Assembly: GCA_023897205.1 (NCBI GenBank)
Contig: JAHWDD010000002.1
Span: 1,984,001 to 2,048,000 of the forward strand
DNA from: Exophiala sp. HKRS030
Taxonomy: Eukaryota > Ascomycota > Eurotiomycetes > Chaetothyriales > Herpotrichiellaceae
DNA: 64,000 nt
Direction of reading: 5' to 3'
Numbering within the stretch: the stretch's first letter is position 1; every line of letters starts with the position of its first letter. The translations under genes were made by a program, and so were the position numbers. Below the pieces are notes generated by a model. The model did no database searches. It was not told where the DNA came from and saw only the letters and a list, made by a program, of their open reading frames with translations. Below, piece after piece: positions 1 through 9,794 of this stretch.

Positions 1-182
1 TTCAACCACCTTTATTCTTACCCTGGAAATTTACACTCGCACATTCCCCTTCCTTTCGACCTAGAACATCGTTGTTCACATTAAATCCAAAGCAAGTTCT
101 CTAACTCGCAGACATCCTCCCTCCTCAAACGTCAGACGTCATTGTCAACGAGATCCGTTCTACCGACGCGTGGTCGTGAAAA

Positions 183-1604
183 ATGGCTGCCACCGAAACC
201 CTTCTTGAGGTCATTGATAAAGATGGTGACTTGATCCTGGCAGTCGGGATTGACGAAGACCCCGACGAGATGACAGATCGTGAGGGACGCGCGCCACAAG
301 AGTTGGTAGCCATGGAGGAGGATCTTTGGGGAGAACCTGGTCCAAGCTATGGACGTACTGGTCATCCCAATGGAGATGAAATCAGCATAAGTGACTACGA
401 CGAGTCAGACCTCACTGGGCAACCAAGACTTCAAGATTTGAGGAGCCAAGAGGAGGAACTTGGGAGAGAGACTAGTTCAAGCTCTCGACACTATGTTCGT
501 CTCCTGGTGTCGTCGACGTTCCTCACGCATGCTTCTCCAGTCTTCAAAGTCATGTTGGATGGTCGGTTTGCAGAAGGACAACTCACGCTTTCGAAGCAGA
601 ACCCTCCTACCATCGCACTACCAGAAGATGATCCTGATACTGTTGCTTTGCTCTGCAAGATCTTGCACCTGATCGGCGACATTTATCAGCGAGTAACGGG
701 CAAGCAATTGATCAAATTGGCGGTCATCAGCGACAAGTACAACTGCTCCAGGTCTCTCGTTCCATGGTTTCGAGGCCAACTCCATCAATTCACAATCCCG
801 GCAACTGGCATTTTCGATCAAGTGGCCCTGGATAGGCGTGAGATGAGTCTAGAACAGGTTATCTTGATTTCTTATCTCATTGACGATAACGAAATGTTTG
901 CAAAATCCACCGAAACCTACTATCGGGAGAAGAGCCGTGAGCAGATTCAGATAAGTCTGAAGTTAGTTGTTGACGGTTGGATACAATCCGATCTCGTAGG
1001 TAAGCACACGCACTTAGTATTTCGTTTGTGATATTTCAAATCTCACTAACATTCTCGAGCAACAATCCAAAACTGGCAAGACTATTTCCTTGACCGAGCC
1101 GCTCAGATTGGCGGTGACGTGCTTGAGAGCGTTGTCAAGCAGATGAACATGGCGGATCACGAAGGGTCTAGCTATGACAAGAGCAGCAGCAGCTTCGCCT
1201 TGTGTCCAGGACACGCACAACGTTTGGGAGCTCTGAGCGCCGTCCTCACCTTACGGGGGCTGTGGCCCAACAGCAATCGATGCAACAAGAGCGTAAGTGG
1301 TATGATGAGAGAGTGGGAAGATGTGGGAGCCATCAATTTTCATGACGACAGAACACCGATGCCCGTTCGTGGCGGTACCTGGGGTCCGTGCATGTGCGCA
1401 GATAGGCTCAACATCAACACTGAGCTGGAGTTGCGAATCATTCGACTGGAGTTTGATCTCAGAGGCGGCATCTGTTTACCTTGCTTCAAGCGGAAAGGAA
1501 GGGTCGAGACACCTGCAGAGTGTCCCAATATGATTACTCACAAACTGTGGCCACATTGTGTCTTGAACGCTGAAAATGGACTCGGTAAAAATGGATCTGG
1601 TTGA
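183..1604 (+). CDS. BTB/POZ domain protein with C-terminal Cys-rich module (paralog A)
   Basis: Two exons, 183-999 and 1060-1604, give about 453 aa. The intron has a GTAAGC donor, a CTAAC branch point and a GAG acceptor. The BTB fold is split. The first strand, around residues 10-22 (IDKDGDLILAVG), is followed by an 80-residue acidic Ser/Glu linker, and the core (LLVSSTFLTHASPVFKVML) starts near residue 105. The LPEDDPDTVALLCKILH segment is typical of fungal BTB proteins. The C-terminal half has a CMC...CLPCFK cysteine pattern that may bind zinc. BTB domains dimerise and often act as adaptors for cullin-3 ubiquitin ligases, but no second named domain is visible here, so the function is unknown. 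It is a clear paralog of the gene at 20870-22358, including the position of the intron before the C-terminal half. Confidence 0.8.
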
Positions 1605-2018
1605 GCATGGCATAGCAACGGGATTGGATTTCAGTTAGTCTTGACGAAGCTACGGACGGCATGTTACGATGTGATCGGCACTGGCGACTGTTGAGTGTAT
1701 CAAAGGTCTGAGTGTGAAACAGGATGTGACTTGATTTGAAAAGGGAATGATTGAGCGACGAGTGTTACAAAAAAGCATTGTTCGACATGGTCTTATCACA
1801 AGGCTAGTGAGAACCAGACGTGTGTACAGAGTATCAACAGACTGAATTCGAATCAATCCATAAAGATCACCCTGACGCGTAATGCGTATATTGATTGCAC
1901 TTTACACCTCCAGCACCTTTCGTTCTCTCCGTTGCCTCTCATGTCTTTTTTCTTTTCCGTTTCGCTTGTCCAATGACAACTTCAATATTGTCACGGAGCA
2001 CGGTGACTATTTTGGGGT
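1605..2018. other. Convergent intergenic region
   Basis: This lies between the 3' ends of the BTB gene and the sugar transporter. I see no gene or repeat in it. Confidence 0.6.
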
Positions 2019-4041
2019 CTACATGTCTGCCACCTCCTTCAACTCGACCGACGGTCCCTCTCCGGCCTTTTGCGCTCCAATCTGTTGCGTCTCCTGCGGT
2101 AGGATCTCCCCGTGCTTGTAGCGGGTGAAGTGGCGGATCGCCACCCTCTGTCGGAAGAGGTGGTCAATCTCCTCGAGAGAAAACGAGCGACATTCGGGCA
2201 CACCGAAAATGGCGAAAATCAGAGTCAAAAAGGCGATGGGGGCGAAGACGAATCCGATCTTGGCCCCCAGGTTGGCGTAAGGCGCGTAGAGGAGGTAAGG
2301 GATGCAGAAGGAGACGACAAACTGGGTGACGACCGTGATGGAACTGGCCACGGTGTATGTTACATCTCTCATGCCTGTTGGATAACATAATTAACACAGA
2401 CGTTCAAATATTGAGTAGGGTAGTGCCACGGAAGGGGGAGAGAGACGTGTGTATAAGAGGAGAAGGGATGAGAGAGAGGAGAGGAGAAAATGGACCAACG
2501 TACGTGAACTAGGTATTTCGGATGTGAGGATATGATAGATCGGTGCCCATCCAAACACAAACCCTAGGTAGTAAACGGTAAACAATGCGGTCATGGCGAT
2601 TTTGGTCCCGTCGCCTGGGTTTGAGATTGTACCGAGACCACCGATGGCGAAGTAAGTTGTAGTTTGGACGGTTGAGCCTATGATGAGTGGAAGTCTGTTT
2701 TGTTGTTTGTTAGTTTAGAGTAGACAATCGAAGGGTATGGAAGAACGAAGAGGCAGCCGTGTCAGGGAGAGAAAGGAGAAGAAGAAATAGAAAGGGAAAG
2801 AGATGGTATGTATGTGAGTCTGCAATAACGAAAAACATACCTTCTTCCAACTTTGTCAAACATATACATGGCCAATAGAACAATGACGATCTGTAGCGAT
2901 GTATTGATGAGAAACATCTGAAACGGGTTGGGACCGTTTAGGTCTTTGAGAAAGATGGTTCCGTATTTGCTGAACAGACCCTGTCCGCTGATTTGGATGC
3001 TGACGTTGGCTCCGATGACGACCAGAGAACGTTTGAGGTTGGTCCCCTGCCACATTTCTTTGAACGTCCCCTTGTCGTGTGTGATGGCCGCTATCATGGC
3101 GACCTGGTCACGAAATTCGTCTTGGATTTGATCTTCCGTGAATTTGCCTCGACGGTAGAGTGTCAGAGATTCCAGGGCTTCGGTGGTTCTGTTTCGGACG
3201 AGGAGCCAACGGGGGGACTAGACAGAGTCACCATGGTCAGCCAGCTAAGATTTTTGAAATCCTGGGTAGGGAGAGGTAGTGGTGTAGATGGTAGGTGGTA
3301 GGAAGATGTGACTGACCTCTTTCATAAACCATGCACCAATGGATACCACGAATGGTATAATAAAAAAGATTCCAAATGGGATACGAAAAGAGGCTTCGCT
3401 TTCCATCTTGCTTGTACCGAATGTTATGCAAGCCATTATAAAGGCTCCGACCTGTCAAAACAACAAAGTCAGCATACCATATCATTAGCAAACCAAAAAC
3501 TTCATCATTTTTGGGGTCTCAAGTCAGGAGTAATTTTTCAAAAACTCACCATAGTACCCAACTGAAAGGTTCCAATCACCATACCACGAATTTTGGGTGG
3601 TGCAATTTCAGCTTGAAAGACTGGGACCGTGACTAATTCCTGACCTAGGTAGATGTAGTTCAAGATACGACCGACCAAGACCTGTTCTTTGTTCTGTGCC
3701 GTCACCAACAGGATAGCCGATACAATGGCCCAGAAAGACATGACCCAGAATGACGCTCGACGGCCGTGGTGCCTCGCGATCCAGCCGCCAGTCAGGACGC
3801 CAAACACCTGACCGACGTAGGTGAGGCTGTTGAGCAACGACAAAAAGTACGGGTCGATGGCGTAGCGTTTGAGGTGGGCGTCGTAGTGGCCAAACTTTTT
3901 GTTGAACGCGTTCATGGCCTGGGTATTTGTAAAAGCAACCATGTCCATCCCAAAATTGATCTGGGATAGCATCATGACGATCGAGGCGAAGGCGAGGCGT
4001 CCATTGACGTTTTCGCCGATGCGGTTGGTGAAGAGAGGCAT
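2019..4041 (-). CDS. MFS sugar-porter family transporter
   Basis: Five exons on the minus strand (4041-3550, 3451-3317, 3217-2841, 2694-2504, 2374-2019) join in frame to about 516 aa. The product is a 12-segment plasma-membrane sugar/H+ symporter-type protein. Family motifs visible are the loop 2-3 signature GGWIARHHGRR, the cytoplasmic loop motif ESPRWLLVRNR after TM6, IPSSRMRD at the end of TM10, and the PECRSFSLEEID tail near the usual PETK/ELD position. The start at 4041 (MPLFTNRIGENVNGRL) is the first ATG that leads directly into TM1. An upstream in-frame extension is low-complexity and probably 5' UTR. The substrate cannot be read from sequence; hexoses or glycosides are the usual ones. 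It lies next to the lactonase gene on the same strand. Confidence 0.9.
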
Positions 4042-4943
4042 TGTTTCGACCAAAACCTCGACGACCCGAACGAACCTCGAGGTCAATAGGTGGGATGCAA
4101 CAATGCGGTTGCTCGAGGAACTGGAGTCACGTCGGGAGTCGGTGTAATGCAGAGTGGTGCCAGTGGTGGAAGGATGACCTCGGGGAGGATATGTATGGAA
4201 AGGTATAGGAGAGAGAAGGAGGAGAGAAGAGAGGTGTGGTACCAAGATAGAAAGGAGAGTACACCAGGATCTAGTCGTGGTTCATATAGTTCTTGGATCA
4301 TAGGCCCATGGTGTCCGTTCTCAGATGATAGTCAAGGAGTTATCCCAGATCCCCGTGGGGTCGAAGTGGTGTCTAAGCGAAAAAAAATGGACCAAAAGGA
4401 CACAGGAGAGGTGAAAAAGTACGGGGGACAACGGAAAATGTGGGTTGGTTTTGGTGGAGATTGATCACGTTGGTGTTCTGGGCTTTGCGATTTTCGCAAA
4501 ATCCTCACCCGTGGTTGGCTGTTTTATTATTCTGGGCCCCAGTCTTGAAAGGTGATGATGACTACCACATCCAAAGAAGGAGAAGGAGGAGGCTACTAGT
4601 GGGTGTATATCTTGTAAGCGAACAATTCAAGACGGTGAATCTTTTGACCGTTAAAAGATTCGCGAGAGGCAAGGTAGGATGAGTGGTGTCGGTGTCAAGC
4701 TTGGGATTCGTCAAAGAAAGCCATCTAGAGACTGTGAAAGGGAGGAACCAGAATATGGCTAAGATGAGAATATGAGGATTATCTTTGTATCTTGTGATTA
4801 TGGATCTTGGTTATTGAGTTGTCTCTGGAGAGTCTTTTGCATATCTACACCATCAATTACAGCGCGTAGCTAGGTCATGGTGGTATCGCGATACCCAGTA
4901 TCACATCACTCTTCTTTGCGATATCGCGTGAATCAACTATTAT
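4042..4943. other. Promoter region of the sugar transporter and 3' flank of the lactonase gene
   Basis: About 900 bp without a supported gene. Small ORFs here are not protein-like. I see no repeat. Confidence 0.5.
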
Positions 4944-6200
4944 CTACTTCCAGACGACACACATGGGTCCATTCGCGCGATTCTTCAAGAAATCTTCCCT
5001 GGTCATCTTACTCGGAACATCCGAAAATACTACTTTGTCCGGACAAGGCTGATGGGGTTCTTCCACCTTCAAATTGACTCTCCCCTTGACGTCGCCCAAC
5101 AGTCCTGTGGTCAAATCTCTCTCGATGATGACTATATCCTGGGTGAACTGGTTCGACACAGCGACCCATTTGTTGTCTTTGTCATTGGAAAGGGCAAAAT
5201 TTCGAGGATGTTTTCCAGGCACTTCTTGCGCTTTGACAAATGTGAGGTGAGTCTCGTCGTTGTTAGCCTGGTCACTGTTGATCGAGTAGATGACCATTGT
5301 ATCTGGATCTACCCTTGTCAAATTGCGATTGGACACATAGACGAATTTCCCATCTTTGCTGACGGCCACTTCTGACGCAAGGTCTTTGTGTTCGTCAGGC
5401 GTGGGAGCCATGTCTTTCTCGATGGTCGACAAAGTCTGCTTCAAATCCATCGTGATCCCAGATGCCGAAGTATCATCGTACGTCACCGAGTATACGCGAA
5501 TGGTGTTGTCTTTTTCGCTGACGAGGTACATGTATGCCTTTAAAGGGCTGATTGAGTTGAATGCAAGATGTCGTGGACCAGCCGGTACTGGTAGGTCAAT
5601 ACTGTGTACTTTTTGGACTTGTTGGGCACTTCTGACAGAGTAAATATCCACTCGGTCCATGGTTCGAAGAGGGACGAATAGGAATCTTCCTGTAGGATCG
5701 AATGTCGCTTGATGCGGGTGTGCCTCTTTCGGACCAGGGTCGGACTTGTTGTAGTCGAAGATATGAGTCGGTTGACCCATGGACCCATCTTCTGACAATT
5801 GAAAAATCGATACTGTCGATGCAGTGATGTTGGCGGCAGCAAACGTCTTTCCGTCTGGGCTCACTTCACAATGAACACCGCCTTTGCCATTACTGCTCTT
5901 GCTGTCTATGCGAGTCAAACCACGATCGCCGCTTGCACCATCGGGTATCTGGAAGGCAAAGACACCACCAGACTCGTCCTCACTTCCGGGAGAGCTGGTT
6001 CGGCTGATACTGTAGACCTTGTCCCTGGATACGACAACCCATCCTGGCATGTATCCAGCGTCTGTGCTGACACCGACGATCGATATGGATTTTTCAGGTT
6101 CCTTGCTAGGGTCGAAGGAGATCTCGACTATCCCAGTACTTTGCAAGGCAACGTATAAGGTGTGCGGTGCATTGCTTGCGCCGTTGGTAGCCATATCCAT
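4944..6200 (-). CDS. Lactonase-family seven-bladed beta-propeller protein (carboxy-cis,cis-muconate cyclase-like)
   Basis: A single exon of 418 aa. Repeated propeller blades are visible, for example VHCEVSPDGKTFAAANI, HPHQATFDPTGRFLFVP, PRHLAFN and EVAVSKDGKFVYVSNRN, ending in HPRNFALS with DKVVFSD near the C-terminus. This is the pattern of the lactonase, 7-bladed propeller family (PF10282), which includes fungal carboxymuconate lactonising enzymes and 6-phosphogluconolactonase-like proteins. There is no signal peptide, so it is probably cytosolic. Members act on lactone or muconate intermediates of sugar or aromatic breakdown; which applies here is not decided. ATG codons at residues 1 and 3 are both possible starts. 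It is divergent from Zn2Cys6 factor 1, a plausible regulator. Confidence 0.85.
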   Translation of the reverse strand: MDMATNGASNAPHTLYVALQSTGIVEISFDPSKEPEKSISIVGVSTDAGYMPGWVVVSRDKVYSISRTSSPGSEDESGGVFAFQIPDGASGDRGLTRIDSKSSNGKGGVHCEVSPDGKTFAAANITASTVSIFQLSEDGSMGQPTHIFDYNKSDPGPKEAHPHQATFDPTGRFLFVPLRTMDRVDIYSVRSAQQVQKVHSIDLPVPAGPRHLAFNSISPLKAYMYLVSEKDNTIRVYSVTYDDTSASGITMDLKQTLSTIEKDMAPTPDEHKDLASEVAVSKDGKFVYVSNRNLTRVDPDTMVIYSINSDQANNDETHLTFVKAQEVPGKHPRNFALSNDKDNKWVAVSNQFTQDIVIIERDLTTGLLGDVKGRVNLKVEEPHQPCPDKVVFSDVPSKMTREDFLKNRANGPMCVVWK

Positions 6201-6800
6201 GTCTTTGTCGGCTTCGTGGTCGTGGTTCTATGCTGGATTGGAAAAAGAAAACGGAGATAAATACCGCCCTCTCTGTTCGCTGGAGTCGAATTCATTGGGT
6301 TTTGTTTCAAGAACGTCATTCGAGAATTCAGCGGTGAGATGAACCCTAGATTGTTGCATAGCCTCATTACGCCTCTGGCGCAGCGCTATCGGAATGCTAA
6401 GTCCACGTTCGCTGAATTCCTGTACCGGTGCAGAGTCTCCATTACCACCAACTATCGGCTTCACTTTGTGCCTACAATCTATCCGCCGAGTTTGGGATGA
6501 GTGTTTCGAGCCACCGTGGGTCATCATGCAATCTCTGAAATTGAGGTGAGGACGCTCAGACTCGGATTGCGATTATCGCAATCGGCATGTTGTCGACCTC
6601 GGGGCCTCCATGTGGGGTTGGCGAATCACCGCGTCTCCTTGTCTTGTTCAGCCTTGGGCCTTTTGCCCCCCGCGTCTCGCTAAAACCAATATGAGGCGTG
6701 CCATGTCCGTATTTCGTGTTCGCAATGTTTCGCACACTCAGTTTCCCCAGCCGTTGTGTTCTCCCTGACTGCAGTATTCGCAATCACCATCACCACCACC
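6201..6800. promoter_or_regulatory. Divergent promoter region, lactonase / Zn2Cys6 factor 1
   Basis: 600 bp between two divergent start codons, with no gene. I could not single out a convincing operator. The head-to-head layout of a regulator and a catabolic gene is the only regulatory hint. Confidence 0.4.
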
Positions 6801-8513
6801 ATGAAGGCCAAAGCCTGTACGCGTTGTCGTCAATGGAAAGTCGGCTGTGACGCCGACGTCTCCGGTCCACAAGGCTGCACGAGGTGTCGGGAACACGGCA
6901 CCCCCTGCACTTTCGACCGGACTTTTCGGCGCACCGCCAAAAGGACAAAACTAGCAGAGATGCAGAGTGAACTGGCCGAGCTAAGAAAATTGGCCGCTGC
7001 TAAGAGTACCAGTACAGCAAAGGGCAAGGGCACTGCCACCGACCAACTGCCTGACAAAGCTACAGCTGCTGCAAAGGGGGCCCCTCCAGCTTCGCTATCA
7101 CCTACTCGTACTAACATCTCCGCTGAATCGTCGACCACTCCTGTCATAGTTCCGGATGGACCTCCTTGCCCACCAATAAGCACAACAGACTCAGCAATCT
7201 TGTTGGATGGCTTGTGCATCGCCGACAAGTACCTTGGCGACGTCCAACTGACGGCCTCGCATGTCAACGAACTCTTCCGCATCTACTTCACCCGGTGTCA
7301 TCGATACCTTCCTTTCAGAATCTGCAGATCCATCGAGGCCATCTACGAGAGATGCCCGCTGCTCTTTTGGGTCATTTGCGCCGTGGCCTCGGCCGACACG
7401 GCACGGTCACAATTCGAGGCGCCCGTCCGATGTCTCATCGCAGACGTCCTCGATCCACACAAGAGCAGCACCGTCGAGATGGTACAGGCTCTGCTGATCT
7501 TGTGCATGTGGCCATTTCCGTTCGCCAATCAAAAGACCGACTCTTCATTCATATACAGCGGCCTGGCGACACAGATCAGTCTTAGCATCGGCCTGCATCG
7601 GCCCGCCGTCGACGCCGGTTTCGGTCTCGACAACAACGAGGACACCACCGACCACCGCCACTACCATGGTAAGGATTACGAAGAGATACGGAGAACCACG
7701 TGGTTGGCATGCTTCATCGTGGCCCAGATACAAGCGAGCAGGCGTGGAGTCCCCGCGACGGTCGTGGCAGATTACCCGCTGCTGTACTCGCTCGACAATC
7801 CCGCGGTGCCGCCGGAACTCTCTCACCTCTGCTACATTTCCCACCTCACCGTCGACGCGACCCACGCCCTCGGAGCCCGCGGGTCCAACTCTGCCGGACT
7901 GGTGGAACCGTCCGCTCGGATCAGCCTGATCAACGTCTTTGGCAAACAATTCGACGACGTCCGGCGTCAGAGATTTCCCCGGCCCAGCGACGTGGTCGAG
8001 ATATTCTACTTGAGCTCGAGACTCCAGATCTGGTCGTTTGCGCTTCACAACGACGTCCCCATGACCGCGAACAGCGTCCAGATCATCTGTCAAGCGCGAG
8101 AGGATGCGATGAGATTGATCCAAATCGCGTGCGAGATGAATCTGTCGCTCGTGCCTTTTTACACGCGAAGGTCAGTATGCTACGCTGCCCTCCTGCTTTG
8201 TCGGATCAAGTTGGGTCCGTACGGCTGGGAAGATGACATGATCGATCTCCACGTCGAAAGAGCCCAAGAAGCCCTGGGTGTGTCCGAGGGCCCCAAACTG
8301 TCTCAATTCATCGCTTTCGTCACGTCCCCGGACAACAAGGAAGCATTTGTACAGGCAAGTGTGGATAAAAGTTCACCACATCGATCACGTCTAGGTGCGT
8401 TTTTGGTGTTTGATTTCCACCAGGTTTACATGGATATTCAACAGTCTAGTAGTATATTGTTCTCTTCTGATTTTTGGGACTTTGAGAATTTACCTTGGAC
8501 GGAGTTTCCATAG
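6801..8513 (+). CDS. Zn2Cys6 fungal transcription factor 1
   Basis: The N-terminal zinc cluster at residues 6-36 reads C-x2-C-x6-C-x9-C-x2-C-x6-C (ACTRCRQWKVGC, then CTRCREHGTPC). A short coiled-coil-like stretch (KLAEMQSELAELRKLAA) and an Ala/Thr-rich linker follow. The middle region (ELFRIYFTRCHRYLPF, ISLSIGLHRPA) is of the fungal transcription factor type and loosely resembles PrtT/War1-like regulators. The ATG at 6801 is preferred over an upstream in-frame ATG at 6756 because it sits directly before the cluster. The ORF is open to 8513 (570 aa). A possible GC-AG intron at 8355-8423 is 69 nt and in frame, so the spliced protein could be 547 aa. It probably regulates neighbouring catabolic genes (inference). 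Confidence 0.88.
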   Translation: MKAKACTRCRQWKVGCDADVSGPQGCTRCREHGTPCTFDRTFRRTAKRTKLAEMQSELAELRKLAAAKSTSTAKGKGTATDQLPDKATAAAKGAPPASLSPTRTNISAESSTTPVIVPDGPPCPPISTTDSAILLDGLCIADKYLGDVQLTASHVNELFRIYFTRCHRYLPFRICRSIEAIYERCPLLFWVICAVASADTARSQFEAPVRCLIADVLDPHKSSTVEMVQALLILCMWPFPFANQKTDSSFIYSGLATQISLSIGLHRPAVDAGFGLDNNEDTTDHRHYHGKDYEEIRRTTWLACFIVAQIQASRRGVPATVVADYPLLYSLDNPAVPPELSHLCYISHLTVDATHALGARGSNSAGLVEPSARISLINVFGKQFDDVRRQRFPRPSDVVEIFYLSSRLQIWSFALHNDVPMTANSVQIICQAREDAMRLIQIACEMNLSLVPFYTRRSVCYAALLLCRIKLGPYGWEDDMIDLHVERAQEALGVSEGPKLSQFIAFVTSPDNKEAFVQASVDKSSPHRSRLGAFLVFDFHQVYMDIQQSSSILFSSDFWDFENLPWTEFP

Positions 8514-8561
8514 GGTCGACGGAAATAAAAAGCATTTTGTTCCTCAGTCTAATGCTGCTCC

Positions 8562-9515
8562 TCAGTCTCTTCCTCCTTTTCTGAATTCAGCAGTACTCGC
8601 CTCCCGGACGGTGATATACTCTCTACCGTCTTCGAAGTCCTGGTATTTACCATCTTTGAGGTATGTATAATTCCACGGTCTCTGTTCAGGAGCTTCTGCC
8701 AGTTCGAGGTAAACTTTCCCAGCAACTGTACCGTCAATGTCTCTCATTACAGGTAATCCTTCCGAGGTTCTTTCGTCTGCATAATAAAACCTGAGGCAAG
8801 AAAATCAGTGTCGGCACATAAAAAACAATGTGTGTCGGTCTGTCGATCTCTATCGGCTAGAGAACATACCTCATACCCTCTGAGGCATACATCACAGAAG
8901 CCATCTTGATCCCGTACGCGCACACCGTCTTTGCGCACCCGAAGCAGAGTCTGTTCGGCGTCGCGGCACGGTTGAGTATGTTTCCCGTGAAGATGAACGA
9001 TCGGCCCTTTGCGGTGTCGGAGGGTAGCTTCCGAAACGCTTCAATGGCATGGTGCATTGCGATGACGGGGGTGGTTCCATTGACGGCCATGGCTGAGTGG
9101 AATCTAGATACCGTCTCCGGACCGAGGGTGGCGAATGGATCTTTCTCATCGTCGAGCTTATATTGTACGGCTATACATGTGCATTGTAGTCAACATTTCG
9201 TACACGCGTTCGACGACAGCGCTTAGAAGAAAGGGGAGAAGGGGGTTTTGGTGAGAAAGAGAGAATTGACAAACCATTGTAGACTACGACGGTCGGAATT
9301 CCCATGTTTTTGGTGACCTCTTCAAATATTCCTGGCATACATCCGGCGTCACCAAGATCGGCACGGATGTGGAAGTATCCATTCTTTTGGAGGCCTGGTT
9401 CGTGGGATCTCGCCACGAGAGCGACTCTGTACCCTGCCTTTGAGAATGTCGTGGCGATGCTCGAACCAAGGTTCGACCCGGCTCCGAGTAAGAGAAGGAC
9501 AGGGGTTGAAGACAT
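8562..9515 (-). CDS. SDR-like NAD(P)-binding protein lacking the classical YxxxK tyrosine
   Basis: Three exons (9515-9275, 9170-8870, 8790-8562) join to 256 aa. The N-terminus has a Rossmann-type glycine motif (LLGAGSNLGSSIA) and an ALVAR strand. The middle contains GRSFIFTGN where classical short-chain dehydrogenases have the serine strand. At the usual YxxxK position the sequence is FGCAK, so the catalytic tyrosine appears absent. The C-terminus (RFYYADER, AEAPEQRPWNYTYLKDGKYQDF) looks like a fungal SDR-like subgroup of unknown activity. It may be a cofactor-binding protein or an oxidoreductase with other catalytic residues. It is transcribed with the AtuA-like gene 280 bp upstream. The first donor, GTTTGT, is weak but keeps frame. 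Confidence 0.8.
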
Positions 9516-9589
9516 GGTCGTATAGGTCCTGAAGTTTACCGAGGTCTATTTCACTGAGAGAGCAATGATACAATGAGGCAAGTCGCGGG

Positions 9590-9596
9590 TTTTATA
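9590..9596 (-). promoter_or_regulatory. TATA box of the SDR-like gene
   Basis: TATAAAA on the minus strand, 75 bp upstream of the ATG at 9515, within a short AT-rich stretch. Confidence 0.5.
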
Positions 9597-9794
9597 TGTT
9601 CCTTCAGGGCCGCCGTCTAGGTCTACGTTAGTGTCAAGGCACCGTCTGCGGTTCACAATTGCGACAATCGCATCATGGGCGACAATCGGACCATGGCATG
9701 CCACTTTATCGCCGAACTAGGAGGCTCGCACAGTCTCGACCGAGACGGCTTGGCTCAGGGGAAGCGACAAAGACATTGCAGAAACTATGTATCA

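Noticed and set aside
7545..8123. 192-codon minus-strand frame inside Zn2Cys6 factor 1
   Set aside because: Antisense to the conserved transcription factor domain.
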